Assembly (NCBI RefSeq): GCF_013744875.1
Contig: NZ_CP059399.1
Coordinates: 4,340,001-4,404,000 of the forward strand
Source of the DNA: Nocardia huaxiensis
GTDB lineage: Bacteria; Actinomycetota; Actinomycetes; Mycobacteriales; Mycobacteriaceae
Length of the DNA stretch: 64,000 nt
Direction of reading: 5' to 3'
In this document: positions 43,601 to 52,860 of the stretch, in pieces
How the letters are laid out: the number at the start of each line of letters is the position of its first letter
Numbering within the stretch: the first letter of the stretch is position 1
Program-made: the position numbers and the translations under genes
The notes under the pieces: generated by a model
Databases searched by the model: none
The model's input: the letters and a program-made list of their open reading frames with translations, nothing else
What the model was told of the DNA's origin: nothing

Positions 43601-44074
43601 ATGAGTTTCGAGATTTCGGACGGTCGTCTGCGGCCGCCGCGCAGGAAGAGCGCTGCGCGCGGTAGAGCCGATATGCGAACAGCGGGCGATCGTGTGCGCC
43701 CTACCCATCGCGTAATCGACTGTGTTCTGGCCGTGCTGGCCCTGCTGCTCGTCGCGCCGGTGCTGGCTGCGATCGCGCTGGCGGTCAAGGTGTCCAGCCG
43801 CGGGCCCATCTTCGAACCGACCGACCAGATCGGTCCGGGGGGTTTCCCTTTTCGCATGCTCGAGTTCCGCAGCATGTATACCGAGGTGGACCCGCACCTG
43901 GAGGCCCTGTGCGCCAGTGACGGCGGCAACCGCCCGCTACCGATGCGCGACGACCCGCGAATCACGCCGGTGGGCAGGATGATTCGCTCCTACGGTTTGC
44001 AGCGACTACCGCACTTCGTCAATGTGCTGCGCGGCGAGATGAGCATCCTGGGCCACTGGCCCGGAGCCGTTTGA
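43601..44074 (+). CDS. Reduced sugar transferase (WcaJ/undecaprenyl-phosphate type)
   Basis: 157 residues, shorter than the usual catalytic domain. A membrane segment (about 37-62) precedes the domain. The family motif K-F-R-S-M is EFRSM, but the normal DELPQ site reads QRLPHF and the final LVGPRP reads ILGHWP, after which the protein stops. The catalytic Asp-Glu pair and the C-terminal part are therefore missing. It may be a decayed first glycosyltransferase of the polysaccharide locus or a divergent non-catalytic relative. Confidence 0.7.
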   Translation: MSFEISDGRLRPPRRKSAARGRADMRTAGDRVRPTHRVIDCVLAVLALLLVAPVLAAIALAVKVSSRGPIFEPTDQIGPGGFPFRMLEFRSMYTEVDPHLEALCASDGGNRPLPMRDDPRITPVGRMIRSYGLQRLPHFVNVLRGEMSILGHWPGAV

Positions 44075-44126
44075 ATACCGGAGCTGCTCGAAGACCGCTC
44101 GGTAATCAGGCTGGCATGATGGCCTG

Positions 44127-45020
44127 ATGCCAACCCTGCTGTCGTGCGCCGATCCACTCGACCAGCGGCGCACCGATTCTCACTTCGCAGCCGAAACCGC
44201 CGCCGCTCGGGAGCACGGCGCGGGCGTGGGGCTCATTGACCACGAGCTGCTGCTGGGCGGTGCGGCCGAAGCGGCGGTGCGCCGGGTTCCGCGCGATCTC
44301 GGGCCGGCCTGGTATCGCGGGTGGATGATTCCGTCGACGGCGTATGCGGCGCTGGCCGAGGCGCTGGCGGCGCGGGGGACGCCGTTGATCGTGGACGCGG
44401 CGGCATATCGGTCGGCGCATGAGCTGCCCGGGTGGTACGAGACGTTCGCGAGTGTCACGCCGGCCAGCGCGTGGGTGGCGAGCGCGCCGGGCGAAGTTCC
44501 GGATGCGGCAACGCTTTCCAGGCTTGCGAAGGAGCTCGGCGCGGGGCCCGGGATGGTCAAGGATTATGTGAAGTCGGCCAAGCATGCGTGGGAGACCGCC
44601 TGCTACATCCCGGATTTGAGTGATGTGGCGAAGGTGGGGCGGGTCGTGGCGGCCTTTGTGGCCGAGCAGGATTCGTATCTGGCCGGGGGAATCGTATTGC
44701 GGGCGTTCGAGTCTTTCGGCAGTGCGGGGCGTGCGGCCACCGAGGCCAGGGTGTGGTGGCTGGATGGTGAGCCGGTGTTCGCCGGGGCGCATCCCGATAC
44801 GCCGGACCAGCGGCCGGAACCGGTGCTGGACGGTGTCGCGGAGTGCGTGCGGCGCTTGGGCGCTCGGTTCGTGACCACCGATCTGGCCCGGCGCGAGGAC
44901 GGGTTGTGGCGGGTGGTGGAAGTCGGCGACGGCCAGGTGTCGGATCTGCCCGCGGGGACCGACCCGAAACTGATCGTAGGAGCGCTGCTCAGCTCAGTGG
45001 CTCGAGGCCCGCTTCGGTAG
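44127..45020 (+). CDS. ATP-grasp domain protein
   Basis: 297 residues. The C-terminal half has an ATP-grasp-like layout of the small R2K/DUF4343 type: MVKDYVKSAKHAWETACYIP (nucleotide-binding Lys), VRVWWLDGEPVFAGAHP and LWRVVEVGDGQVSDLPAG (metal ligands). The N-terminal half is a pre-ATP-grasp domain. Such enzymes ligate carboxylates to amines. The partner substrate is unknown; its place in the polysaccharide locus suggests an amide decoration or an unrelated peptide tag. It overlaps the lyase gene tail-to-tail by 32 bp. Confidence 0.72.
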   Translation: MPTLLSCADPLDQRRTDSHFAAETAAAREHGAGVGLIDHELLLGGAAEAAVRRVPRDLGPAWYRGWMIPSTAYAALAEALAARGTPLIVDAAAYRSAHELPGWYETFASVTPASAWVASAPGEVPDAATLSRLAKELGAGPGMVKDYVKSAKHAWETACYIPDLSDVAKVGRVVAAFVAEQDSYLAGGIVLRAFESFGSAGRAATEARVWWLDGEPVFAGAHPDTPDQRPEPVLDGVAECVRRLGARFVTTDLARREDGLWRVVEVGDGQVSDLPAGTDPKLIVGALLSSVARGPLR

Positions 45021-45822
45021 CGGATTGGGAGAAGCCGTCGTGGTAGACGATGCCTTCGCCGGGGATGCCGGGGTCTCGGTAGTAGCCCTGCTTGAAGTAG
45101 ACGCCGCCGCCGTCGGGCATGAGAGTGCGGACGGCACAGCGAATTTCGCCCGTACAGGGCGCGGCGTCGAAGGTTTGGCGGCGGCCGTCGACCCAGAGCT
45201 CGAGGTAGCCGTCGGAGTCCCGCGCCGACCATTTCACATGGAGTTTGATGTCGTTCCAGACATCGCGCGTGATCTCGCGGCTCCAGGGGGTGTACGTGGG
45301 GCCGGGGTCGCCGGGGCCATTCCAGGTGGAAATGACGACGCCCCAGTGGTTTTCGCTGACATTGGTGGGTCCGGCGGCAATGGCCAGCGGCGGGGAGCCG
45401 TCCTCGTTGGCATGCCACTGGGAGACGACGCTCCAGCCGGTGCCGGCCGGGAAGACCGTGTCGAATCGGGTGCTCCACTGGTACCAGCGCTCGTCGCCCT
45501 CATCGGCCTGCGTGGCGTCCTCGCCGCTCACCTCGGCGCGGTCGCCGCAGCACAGGCGGCCGGGGGTGTCGCCCTGGTCGACTTCGAAGCGGGCGGCGTA
45601 ATGGCCTTGGCGGACAATGTCGGTCACGATCGACATGCTGTCGGCGTTTGTGTAGTCGGCGCAGGGTCCGCTGGTGACTACGATGTTCTGGCAGTAGGCC
45701 CACTGGTTGAAATTGCCGGTCTCGTAGTCGCCGACGAAGGTGCGCGGGCTGGGAGGCGGGCCGGGCGAGCAGGCCACCAGGAGCGACGCGAACAGGGCGC
45801 CGATCGTGGTGGTCGTGCTCAC
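44989..45822 (-). CDS. Polysaccharide lyase-like lipoprotein
   Basis: 277 residues from GTG 45822, five bases after AGGAG; the long upstream frame is rejected. The signal ends in a lipobox (LLVAC, Cys near 17). The mature part is a beta-jelly-roll polysaccharide lyase (heparin lyase/PL20-like): GNFNQWAYCQ, AARFEVDQGD, RAEVSG, WYQWSTRFD, WSVVSQWH and YFKQGYYRD. It would cut or trim the exported polysaccharide at the cell surface. Two Cys at GRLCCGD could pair with others. Starts eight bases after the epimerase stop. Confidence 0.82.
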   Translation of the reverse strand: MSTTTTIGALFASLLVACSPGPPPSPRTFVGDYETGNFNQWAYCQNIVVTSGPCADYTNADSMSIVTDIVRQGHYAARFEVDQGDTPGRLCCGDRAEVSGEDATQADEGDERWYQWSTRFDTVFPAGTGWSVVSQWHANEDGSPPLAIAAGPTNVSENHWGVVISTWNGPGDPGPTYTPWSREITRDVWNDIKLHVKWSARDSDGYLELWVDGRRQTFDAAPCTGEIRCAVRTLMPDGGGVYFKQGYYRDPGIPGEGIVYHDGFSQSATEAGLEPLS

Positions 45823-45830
45823 GCGGCTCC

Positions 45831-46826
45831 TCACTGCCAGGTGGCTCCGGTCAGGGTCTCGTACCATGCGACAGTGTTCGCCAGGCCCTGTTCGAATTCG
45901 ACGCTGGGCCGGTAGCCGATCTCCCGCAGCTTCGAGATGTCGACCACGAGCTTTTCCGGGTCGCCGGGACGGTTGGCGCCACTGTAGTCCAGCAGCGGGG
46001 TCAAACCTGTGATGCTGCACAGGGATTTGGCGAGCTGGTCGATGGTGTACTCGTGACCGGCGCCGACGTTGTACGCCTCGCCGCGCAGGGGCGCGTGCTC
46101 GGCCACGATCATGGCCGAGCGGGCGGCGTCGGCGACATAGAGGAAGTCGCGGACCTGGGTGCCGTCGCCGTGGATGAACAGGCGTTCATGGTCGCGGTCG
46201 AGCTTGGCGAGCAGGTCGAAGACGACCTGTTTGCGCTGGCGCGGGCCGAAGGCGGAGAAGAAGCGGACCGAGGCCAGGTTGAGGTCGTAGAGGTCGGCGA
46301 AGACGGCGAGGTAGCGCTCGGCGGCGAGTTTGCCAACGCCGTACGGGGAGATGGGGACCGTGGGGTCGTCCTCGCGGATGGGGATGCGGACCGAATTGCC
46401 GTAGACGGCGGCGCTGGAGGCGAAGACGAGACGGCCGGGCCACCGCAGCACGCGCAGGGCTTCGAGGAGCCGGAAGGTGGTGTTGAAATTGAGTTCACAG
46501 TCGACGGCGGGCGTCTCCACCGAGGGCGGCACGTAGGCATTGGCCGCGAGATGGAAGACGACGTCGACGGGGTCGGCGGTGAGGTACTCCGCCCAGTCCA
46601 GGTCGCGAATGTCTGTTTCGCGCAAGGTGATCGCGTCGGCGACGGCGGTGAGATTGTCGCGGCTGCCGGAGGCGAAGGTGTCCAGGACGGTGACCCGGGC
46701 ACCGGCCTCGACGAGCAGCTCGACCAGGTGCGAGCCGATGAAACCGGCGCCGCCGGTCACCAGCACCGAGGTATCTTGCCAGTTCAGCGCATTTCCGGAC
46801 AGGGTCTGCTGGTCGGGCAATGTCAT
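45831..46826 (-). CDS. NAD-dependent nucleotide-sugar epimerase (GalE/WbpP-like)
   Basis: 331 residues from ATG 46826, behind GGGGGA; the longer frame is unlikely. Rossmann motif TGGAGFIGSH near 23-32, catalytic SSAAVYG and YGVGKLAAE (YxxxK), and the C-terminal GDGTQVRDFLYVADAA typical of UDP-hexose 4-epimerases. It supplies an epimerised NDP-sugar. It lies between a GT4 gene and the lyase in a reverse-strand operon. Confidence 0.88.
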   Translation of the reverse strand: MTLPDQQTLSGNALNWQDTSVLVTGGAGFIGSHLVELLVEAGARVTVLDTFASGSRDNLTAVADAITLRETDIRDLDWAEYLTADPVDVVFHLAANAYVPPSVETPAVDCELNFNTTFRLLEALRVLRWPGRLVFASSAAVYGNSVRIPIREDDPTVPISPYGVGKLAAERYLAVFADLYDLNLASVRFFSAFGPRQRKQVVFDLLAKLDRDHERLFIHGDGTQVRDFLYVADAARSAMIVAEHAPLRGEAYNVGAGHEYTIDQLAKSLCSITGLTPLLDYSGANRPGDPEKLVVDISKLREIGYRPSVEFEQGLANTVAWYETLTGATWQ

Positions 46827-46869
46827 GCGGTGTCCCCCTGCATTCTTTGCTTGAGTCAGAGCTAGGTTG

Positions 46870-48027
46870 TCAGTACTTCGCGGCGACCTGGAGATACGTT
46901 TCGACTGTCTGCCGTGCGACCGCGTCCGGTTCGAACTTCTCGCGGGCCATGGCATGCCCGCGTGCGCCGAGTTCGGCGGCGAGTTCGGGGTTTTCGAGGA
47001 CGGTGACCATGCGCTGCGCGAGCGCGCCGGCGTCCTGCGGTTCGACGAGGTAGCCGTTCTCGCCGTCGGTGATCATCTCCGGGATGCCGCCGACGCGGGA
47101 GGACAACACCGGCTTCCCGGCGGCCATGGCCTGCGCGAGGATGGTCGGCGACGTCTCCTCGTGCGAGAACATCACCACCGCGCGGGCCAGTGCGATCTCC
47201 TCGCGCAGCCGATCATTGTCGACCAGGCCGACGAATTCGACGTGCTCGTCGAGGCCCAGTTCGGTGGCGCGAGCGCGAATGGCGCGCGCGTAGCCGGCAT
47301 TCGGCTGCGGGCCGGCCACGATCAGCCGTGCCTTCGGAACCTGCTGCACGGCAAGCGAAAACGCGTGCAGCAGTCCTTCGAGGTTCTTGCGTTCGGTGAG
47401 CACGCCGGCGAACAGCAGCCGCTGCTCGGTGGGGCCGGACGGGGCGAGCGCGAAGAACTCCGCGGCCGTCGGATTGGCGATGTTCACGTGGGTGCCGCGC
47501 ACCATGCCCGCGACCGCTTTCGCGTCGTAGCCGGAAATGGAGATGACCACCTCGGCCTTGCGCAGCACTCGCCGCACCATGGCCTCGACCAGGTGGTACC
47601 GCACGCGTTCCTTGAGCCGGCACCGCGCCTGGAGTTTCGTCTCCAGGTGGACGAGCCCGTGCACCGTCACGACCGCGCGCGGGAAGACCTGGGTGGCGAT
47701 ATCGCCGCGCGAACCGATCTCCTGCGCGTGCACCACATCCGGGCGCAATTCGCGAATGATCTTGCGCGCCTGGCGCACATCCAGGAACGAGCGGGTCGCC
47801 ACCGCCAGCCGGTCCTGCCCGCGCAGGTACCGGACCTCGACCTTGGGACCCTCCCGGCGCGTGTGCACGGTGGTCTCCCCGGTGTGGAAGCGCAGCACGG
47901 TGATGCGGTCGATCTCCGCGCGGGCGGCCAGGGCGGGCACGAGAGTGGCTGTGACGGACTCGATCCCGCCGACAATGCGGCCCGGCTCGAGCGGATAGGT
48001 CGCGATCATGACCACGTTCAGGCCCAC
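46870..48027 (-). CDS. Glycosyltransferase family 4
   Basis: 385 residues from GTG 48027 (GLNVVMIATYPLEPG), after GAGGAG; the longer frame adds 42 Gly-rich residues with no family match. GT-B fold: N-terminal Rossmann with GGIESVTATL, DVVHAQEI, then LLFAGVLTERKNLEGLLHAF and the donor-binding FSHEETSPTILAQAMAAGKP (E-x7-E). It adds a sugar to the growing polysaccharide at the membrane. Confidence 0.88.
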   Translation of the reverse strand: MGLNVVMIATYPLEPGRIVGGIESVTATLVPALAARAEIDRITVLRFHTGETTVHTRREGPKVEVRYLRGQDRLAVATRSFLDVRQARKIIRELRPDVVHAQEIGSRGDIATQVFPRAVVTVHGLVHLETKLQARCRLKERVRYHLVEAMVRRVLRKAEVVISISGYDAKAVAGMVRGTHVNIANPTAAEFFALAPSGPTEQRLLFAGVLTERKNLEGLLHAFSLAVQQVPKARLIVAGPQPNAGYARAIRARATELGLDEHVEFVGLVDNDRLREEIALARAVVMFSHEETSPTILAQAMAAGKPVLSSRVGGIPEMITDGENGYLVEPQDAGALAQRMVTVLENPELAAELGARGHAMAREKFEPDAVARQTVETYLQVAAKY

Positions 48028-48101
48028 GGTACTCCTCGATTGTCCCAGGGCTCCCAGATGTGCCCCCGGCCCAGCGCCCCCCTTGGCCTGGCACGGCGAC
48101 T

Positions 48102-49349
48102 CTACCCCTCCGGACCCGTCTGCGCGCTGTGGTTGTCGTCGGTCAGACCCCACACCTCGACATCGTGAATGGTTCCGGCGGAATCGATTCGGGCTCCGGT
48201 GAGCACTCCTTCGCGCAGCAGCCCGCCCGCCGAGGCGAGCGCGGTGACCGCCGCGTCGGACGGGTCGACCACGGTCTCGAGCCGTTCGATGCCGAGCCGG
48301 CCGAAGGCGTAGTCGACGACGCGGCGCAGGGCGGTGGCGGATTCGGCGGACCGCTGGCCGTCGAGTTCGATGGCGAGCCCGACATTCTGCCCACGACAGT
48401 CGAGACCGATCCAGCCGAGCGCGTCGTCGGCGGCGAAGGCGTCGTAGCGCACCCGACCGGTGAAGCGGAATTGCCAGGGAGGGGTGCGTTTTCGCAAGAT
48501 CACCGGCGGTCCGCCGCCCTCGCGGACGGTGAGTCGCGGGGGCAGGGCGACCGCTGCGCTGCCGGTCTCGTGCGGCCGGAACGGTGCGCCCAGGTAGTAC
48601 CAGGCTGTCACCGCCAGCACCGTCGCGGGTGAGGCGGCCACCGCGTCGTGCCAGCGTTCGGCCCAGGAGGTGCGGGTGGACCCACCGGTGTCGCTGGGGA
48701 TCTGCGCGCCCACGCCCGCGGCGATCAGGGCGGCCAGGTAGCCGCCGGCCGGGGCGCGGTCGGCGGTGACGGCCCAGAGTTCATGATCGCGCCGCTGCCC
48801 GTTCACGCTGATGGCGCGAATCATGGTGGCCTCGTGCGACATTCCGGCGAGCTTCACCTGATGCCGGGCGGCCCGATTGCCCACGCAGACCGGCGCGGTA
48901 ATGCGATGCAGCCCCAGATCCCGGAAGGCGTAATCGCCGATGAGCGCACCCGCGACCGCACCCACCCCGTGTCCGGCATGCCGGGAATCCAGCCAGATGC
49001 CCAGTTCGGCGGAGCGATTGCGCGGATCGATGGGCGAGAGATTGCACTGGCCCGCGAATTCCCCGTCCACCAGCACGCTCAGGGCCAGCGAGCGGTGCAT
49101 GGCACGCGCCCGCCGCTGGCGTAGGTACTCCCGGATCCACCAGGCCCGGGTATGTCGCTGCTCCCAGCTGAGCGCGGACGTGGTCCAGTACGGTTCGATG
49201 AATTTGCGGTCACGCAAGCGGATTCGGCGCCATTGGTCGAAATCCGACAATCGGGTGTTGCGAAGGGCAACCTGATGCCCGTCGACGACTACTGGGCCGA
49301 GTCGAACCCGGCGAAGGCCCCCACTGGTGACCGCGTTGTGCTGCGGCAT
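48102..49349 (-). CDS. GNAT N-acetyltransferase, two-domain
   Basis: About 415 residues from ATG 49349; GTG 49370 is an alternative and neither has a clear ribosome site. Residues 15-195 form a GNAT domain of the RimJ type (VALRNTRLSDFDQWRR, GQCNLSPIDPRNRSAELGIW, GHGVGAVAGALIGDYAFRDL, acetyl-CoA loop region). After a linker, residues 225-400 hold a second, more degenerate GNAT-like domain (LGWIGLDCRGQNVGLAIELD, VVDYAFGRLGIERL). It heads the reverse operon with GT4, epimerase and lyase, so it probably acetylates a sugar amine. Confidence 0.78.
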   Translation of the reverse strand: MPQHNAVTSGGLRRVRLGPVVVDGHQVALRNTRLSDFDQWRRIRLRDRKFIEPYWTTSALSWEQRHTRAWWIREYLRQRRARAMHRSLALSVLVDGEFAGQCNLSPIDPRNRSAELGIWLDSRHAGHGVGAVAGALIGDYAFRDLGLHRITAPVCVGNRAARHQVKLAGMSHEATMIRAISVNGQRRDHELWAVTADRAPAGGYLAALIAAGVGAQIPSDTGGSTRTSWAERWHDAVAASPATVLAVTAWYYLGAPFRPHETGSAAVALPPRLTVREGGGPPVILRKRTPPWQFRFTGRVRYDAFAADDALGWIGLDCRGQNVGLAIELDGQRSAESATALRRVVDYAFGRLGIERLETVVDPSDAAVTALASAGGLLREGVLTGARIDSAGTIHDVEVWGLTDDNHSAQTGPEG

Positions 49350-49504
49350 AACCCAAAAGCTACCGGACACCGGGCGGGGCTGCGTCCAGGTCGGGGATAA
49401 CTTGCAAAGACTCTGCGGGTGTGGCTAATTGAGATACCGTTGGCAGGCAAGGTAGGCCAACAGCAAGATGCGGGGATCCGTTGCCGTGACCGGGGGAGGT
49501 CGAG

Positions 49505-50947
49505 ATGGAAGCCGGACTGCCGTGCGGTGGTGCCGGGCACCGCATCCTGATCGAGAACAGTGAATATTGGCTTCGCAACTACGGCGACCTCGCCATGCTC
49601 GACGTCACGGTCCGGCGGTTGCGGGAGCGGTGGCCGCACGCGCGCATCGGCATCATGACCGAGTCGCCGGCGCTGGTCGCGGCCTACTACCCGGACGCGA
49701 TCGGCATCACTGTGCACGACACCGACCCGTGGGGGCGGCGGCGACTCGCACACCCGGTGTTCGCGGCCCTGGGTCCGGCCGTGGTCGGCCCGCCGGTGCT
49801 GGCCTGGCTGCGATCCCGGGCTTGGCTTCGGAGACAAGGGATTCGAGCCAAGGACGTGGTGAAGAAGAGGCTCGGCCGGGCTGCTCCCGAAGGCGCGGGC
49901 GCAGCCGTGGCGGCCGCTGCATCGGACACCGCCGCACAGACACTCGGCACTGCCGCGGAGACTTCCGGTGCTACCTCGCACGCTTCGAGCACCGCCCAGC
50001 GGGTCGAAGCGGATCGGCCGGGCGCCGCGCGGGCGGCGCGTGAGGCGTCGCTGGTGCTCGCGCTCGGCGGGGGGTACATCACCGACGCCGATCTGCCGCA
50101 GGCCGGTCGGGCGCTGGATCTGCTCGAATATGCCTGGGACGCAGGGGTGTTCGCTGCCATGGTGGGGCAGGGGCTGGGGCCCATGCGCAATCCCGGACTG
50201 CGGCGGCGGGCCGGGCAGGTGTGTGTGAAGCTGCCGTTGATCGCGCTGCGGGAGCGGCGGCGCGGGCCGGGGCTGCTGGATTCGCTCGGGGTGCCCTCGA
50301 GTGTGGTGACCGTGACCGGTGACGATGCCATCGAGCTGGCTGTCGACGCGCGAAAAGATCAGTTGGGCAACGCGATCGGCGTCTGTTTGCGGGTGGCCGG
50401 GTATTCGCCGGTGTCGGCGGGGGCGCAGTCGGCGGTGGGGGTGGCGGTGCGGGCGGCGGCCACCGAGAAGAGCGTGCCGTTGATTCCGCTCATCATTGCC
50501 GAGACGCCGGGCTCGCCCGATCGGGCGACGACGGTGCCGCTGGTGCGTGACAGCAAACATGCGGAGCGACCGGTTGGTCGATTCATCCGGGCGAGCGAGG
50601 TCGCCGAGCAGGTGGCGCGGTGCCGCGTTCTCGTCACCGGTGCCTACCATCTCGCGGTTTTCGCGCTGAGCCAAGGGATTCCGGTCGTCGGGCTCACCTC
50701 GACCGAATATTACGACGACAAGTTCCTCGGCCTGGACGACATGTTCAAAGGCGGCGTCCGGCTGATCCACCTCAATGATCCGGAGCTGGCGCAGCGGCTG
50801 CCGCTGGCCATTCGCGAGGCGTGGGACGAGGCCGAGGTGCTCCGCGACGGACTGCGCGCGCGGGCCGACGAGCAGGCCGCCGCCAGCCGGCAGGCGTTCG
50901 AGCGCCTGTTCGAGCTGGTGGAACAGAGACACGCCGAACATGCTTAG
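49505..50947 (+). CDS. Polysaccharide pyruvyl transferase family protein
   Basis: 480 residues, ATG after GGGGGAGG. The N-terminus ENSEYWLRNYGDLAMLDVTV and the later LALGGGYITDAD, VTGDDAIEL, VLVTGAYHLAVFALSQGIPVV and YYDDKFLGL match the PS_pyruv_trans family, which adds a pyruvate ketal to sugars using phosphoenolpyruvate. Residues about 120-175 are an Ala/Thr/Ser-rich insertion of low complexity. The modification gives the polysaccharide a negative charge. The flippase gene starts 44 bases later. Confidence 0.85.
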   Translation: MEAGLPCGGAGHRILIENSEYWLRNYGDLAMLDVTVRRLRERWPHARIGIMTESPALVAAYYPDAIGITVHDTDPWGRRRLAHPVFAALGPAVVGPPVLAWLRSRAWLRRQGIRAKDVVKKRLGRAAPEGAGAAVAAAASDTAAQTLGTAAETSGATSHASSTAQRVEADRPGAARAAREASLVLALGGGYITDADLPQAGRALDLLEYAWDAGVFAAMVGQGLGPMRNPGLRRRAGQVCVKLPLIALRERRRGPGLLDSLGVPSSVVTVTGDDAIELAVDARKDQLGNAIGVCLRVAGYSPVSAGAQSAVGVAVRAAATEKSVPLIPLIIAETPGSPDRATTVPLVRDSKHAERPVGRFIRASEVAEQVARCRVLVTGAYHLAVFALSQGIPVVGLTSTEYYDDKFLGLDDMFKGGVRLIHLNDPELAQRLPLAIREAWDEAEVLRDGLRARADEQAAASRQAFERLFELVEQRHAEHA

Positions 50948-50991
50948 GGCGTTGGGCATACCGGCGATGCTGGGCAGGCACAGGGCACGGC

Positions 50992-52860
50992 ATGCATAGG
51001 TTCGACGGGAATCCTCCGGATCGAGCCACGGTCCGGGCCTACGATCTGATCTGGCGGCACATCCACGATGCGCCGACCGAACAGCTGCCGATCATCGACG
51101 GGCCGCTACCGTCGGGGCTGGGGCGGGTGCGTTCGCGCGCGGCCGAGATCGCGCGCTCGGATACGGGGGAGTTCACGCCGGTCGGGGGACAGGGGGTGGC
51201 GGAATCCGTTGCGGTAGCGACGGGTATGCCTGGGGCGGAACAGGATCCGTCAGCCGAACGAAGTTTGCCGGGGGACCGGGACCTGTCCCGGAGTGCGGCC
51301 CATCCTGCCGAAAAGAATCTGACTCAGCGGATCGGTAGTGTTGCGGCGGCCTCGGCGGTCGCGCTGGTGGTGGGAGAGGTTGTCACGCTCGGGCAGACCG
51401 TGGCCCTCGCTCGGCTGCTGAGTCCCGCCGAGGTGGGCATGTTCGCGGCCGGGACCGTGCTCACCATGCTGCTGACGACTTTCGTCGAGGGCGGTCTGCG
51501 GGCCGGGCTGGTGCAGCGCGCCGACCGGGTCGAGGACGCGGCCGAGACGGTGTTCCGTGCCTCGTTCGTCAATGGAATCGTCATGACGCTCGGTGCTGTG
51601 GCGGCCGCACCGCTGATCGGGCTGGTGTTCCACAATCACACCGTCGGCCTGATCGCCGCGAGCACCTCCGGGTTCCTGCTCATCTTCTCGCTCACCAATG
51701 TGCCGGAGGGCCTGCTGCAGCGGGAGTTCAGTGTGAAGCGCCGGATCATCGTGGGACCCGCGGTGTCGGTGAGCTTCGCGGTGGTTGCTATCACCATGGC
51801 GGCCTTGGGATTCGGCGTGTGGAGCATGGTCGCGGGCACCTATGTGTCCTATGTGGTGTGGGTCGCCCTGACCTGGTGGCTGGCCAAATGGCGGCCCGGG
51901 CGCGGGCGCGCGTCGTGGCGGCTGTGGCGCGAACTCGCCCGCTACGGATCGCCGGTGGTGGTGAACCTGCTGGGCGCTCGCGCGCAGGGCATGATCGAGG
52001 CCGCCGTGGTCGGTCGCGGGCTCAGTTCCGCGGCACTCGGGCACTTCCGGTACGGGCAGCGCATCGCGCAGATCCCGGTTCGCTTCATTGTGGAAGTCGG
52101 TGCGTTCTCGCTGTTTCCGGCCTTCTCCCGGATCGCCGAGGATCCGGACAGGAGCCGGCTGGCGGGCGCGTACCTGCGGGCCATCCGGCTGGCCACGGTC
52201 GGCGCGGCGGCGCTGAGCGGACTGGTCATCGCGCTCGGGCAGCCCGCGGTGGTGCTGGTCTTCGGCGAGCCGTGGCGCGAGGCCGGTGCGGTCGTGATGG
52301 CCATGGCCGGGCTGGGGCTGGGCAAGGCGTGGATGAGCGTGAGCGAGGAAGCCATCAAGGGCGCGGGCCGCACCGGCCTGCTGAACTGGCAGACCGCGGT
52401 CGAACTCGTCCTCGGAATCAGTCTGCTGCTGGCCGGAATCCACTTCTTCGGGCTCATCGGTGTCGGCCTGGCCACCTCGGTGACAGTGCTCCTTGTCGCC
52501 GTGGTCGTCACCGGCATGGCGCGCTCGGTGATCGGCGTCCCGCTGCTGGCCTTCCTGCGCGCCGCCGTGCCGCCGCTGCCCGCGGGCGCCATCGCGCTGG
52601 CGGTGTGCTGGTGGCTCGAACATCAAGTCCTGCAGGCGGATACGCGATCCATCGCGCTCGGCATCGGCGTCCTGTTCGTGGACGTCGCGGCCTTCGCCGT
52701 GGTGTATCTGCTGGCCCTGTCCGTGCTCGCTCCGAGTGTCGTACGCGGGTTCGCCCGCTTGGTCATCCGGTTGGCAAGCCGCCTTATCGCACGTAACGGC
52801 AAGTCCGGGAATCCGATAACCGTGAACGCCGAACCCCGAATCTCGAGGGAGACGAATTGA
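50992..52860 (+). CDS. Wzx-type oligosaccharide flippase
   Basis: 622 residues from ATG 50992. An unusual hydrophilic N-terminal extension of about 105 residues precedes the MATE/Wzx core, which has about 12-14 membrane helices (from LTQRIGSVAAASAVALVVGE on), including LARLLSPAEVGMFAAG, a hallmark of the polysaccharide-export (RfbX/PST) family. It flips lipid-linked repeat units across the membrane. A frame extending further upstream lies antisense to nothing useful and overlaps the pyruvyl transferase. Ends in a TTGA overlap with the Wzz-like gene. Confidence 0.87.
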   Translation: MHRFDGNPPDRATVRAYDLIWRHIHDAPTEQLPIIDGPLPSGLGRVRSRAAEIARSDTGEFTPVGGQGVAESVAVATGMPGAEQDPSAERSLPGDRDLSRSAAHPAEKNLTQRIGSVAAASAVALVVGEVVTLGQTVALARLLSPAEVGMFAAGTVLTMLLTTFVEGGLRAGLVQRADRVEDAAETVFRASFVNGIVMTLGAVAAAPLIGLVFHNHTVGLIAASTSGFLLIFSLTNVPEGLLQREFSVKRRIIVGPAVSVSFAVVAITMAALGFGVWSMVAGTYVSYVVWVALTWWLAKWRPGRGRASWRLWRELARYGSPVVVNLLGARAQGMIEAAVVGRGLSSAALGHFRYGQRIAQIPVRFIVEVGAFSLFPAFSRIAEDPDRSRLAGAYLRAIRLATVGAAALSGLVIALGQPAVVLVFGEPWREAGAVVMAMAGLGLGKAWMSVSEEAIKGAGRTGLLNWQTAVELVLGISLLLAGIHFFGLIGVGLATSVTVLLVAVVVTGMARSVIGVPLLAFLRAAVPPLPAGAIALAVCWWLEHQVLQADTRSIALGIGVLFVDVAAFAVVYLLALSVLAPSVVRGFARLVIRLASRLIARNGKSGNPITVNAEPRISRETN

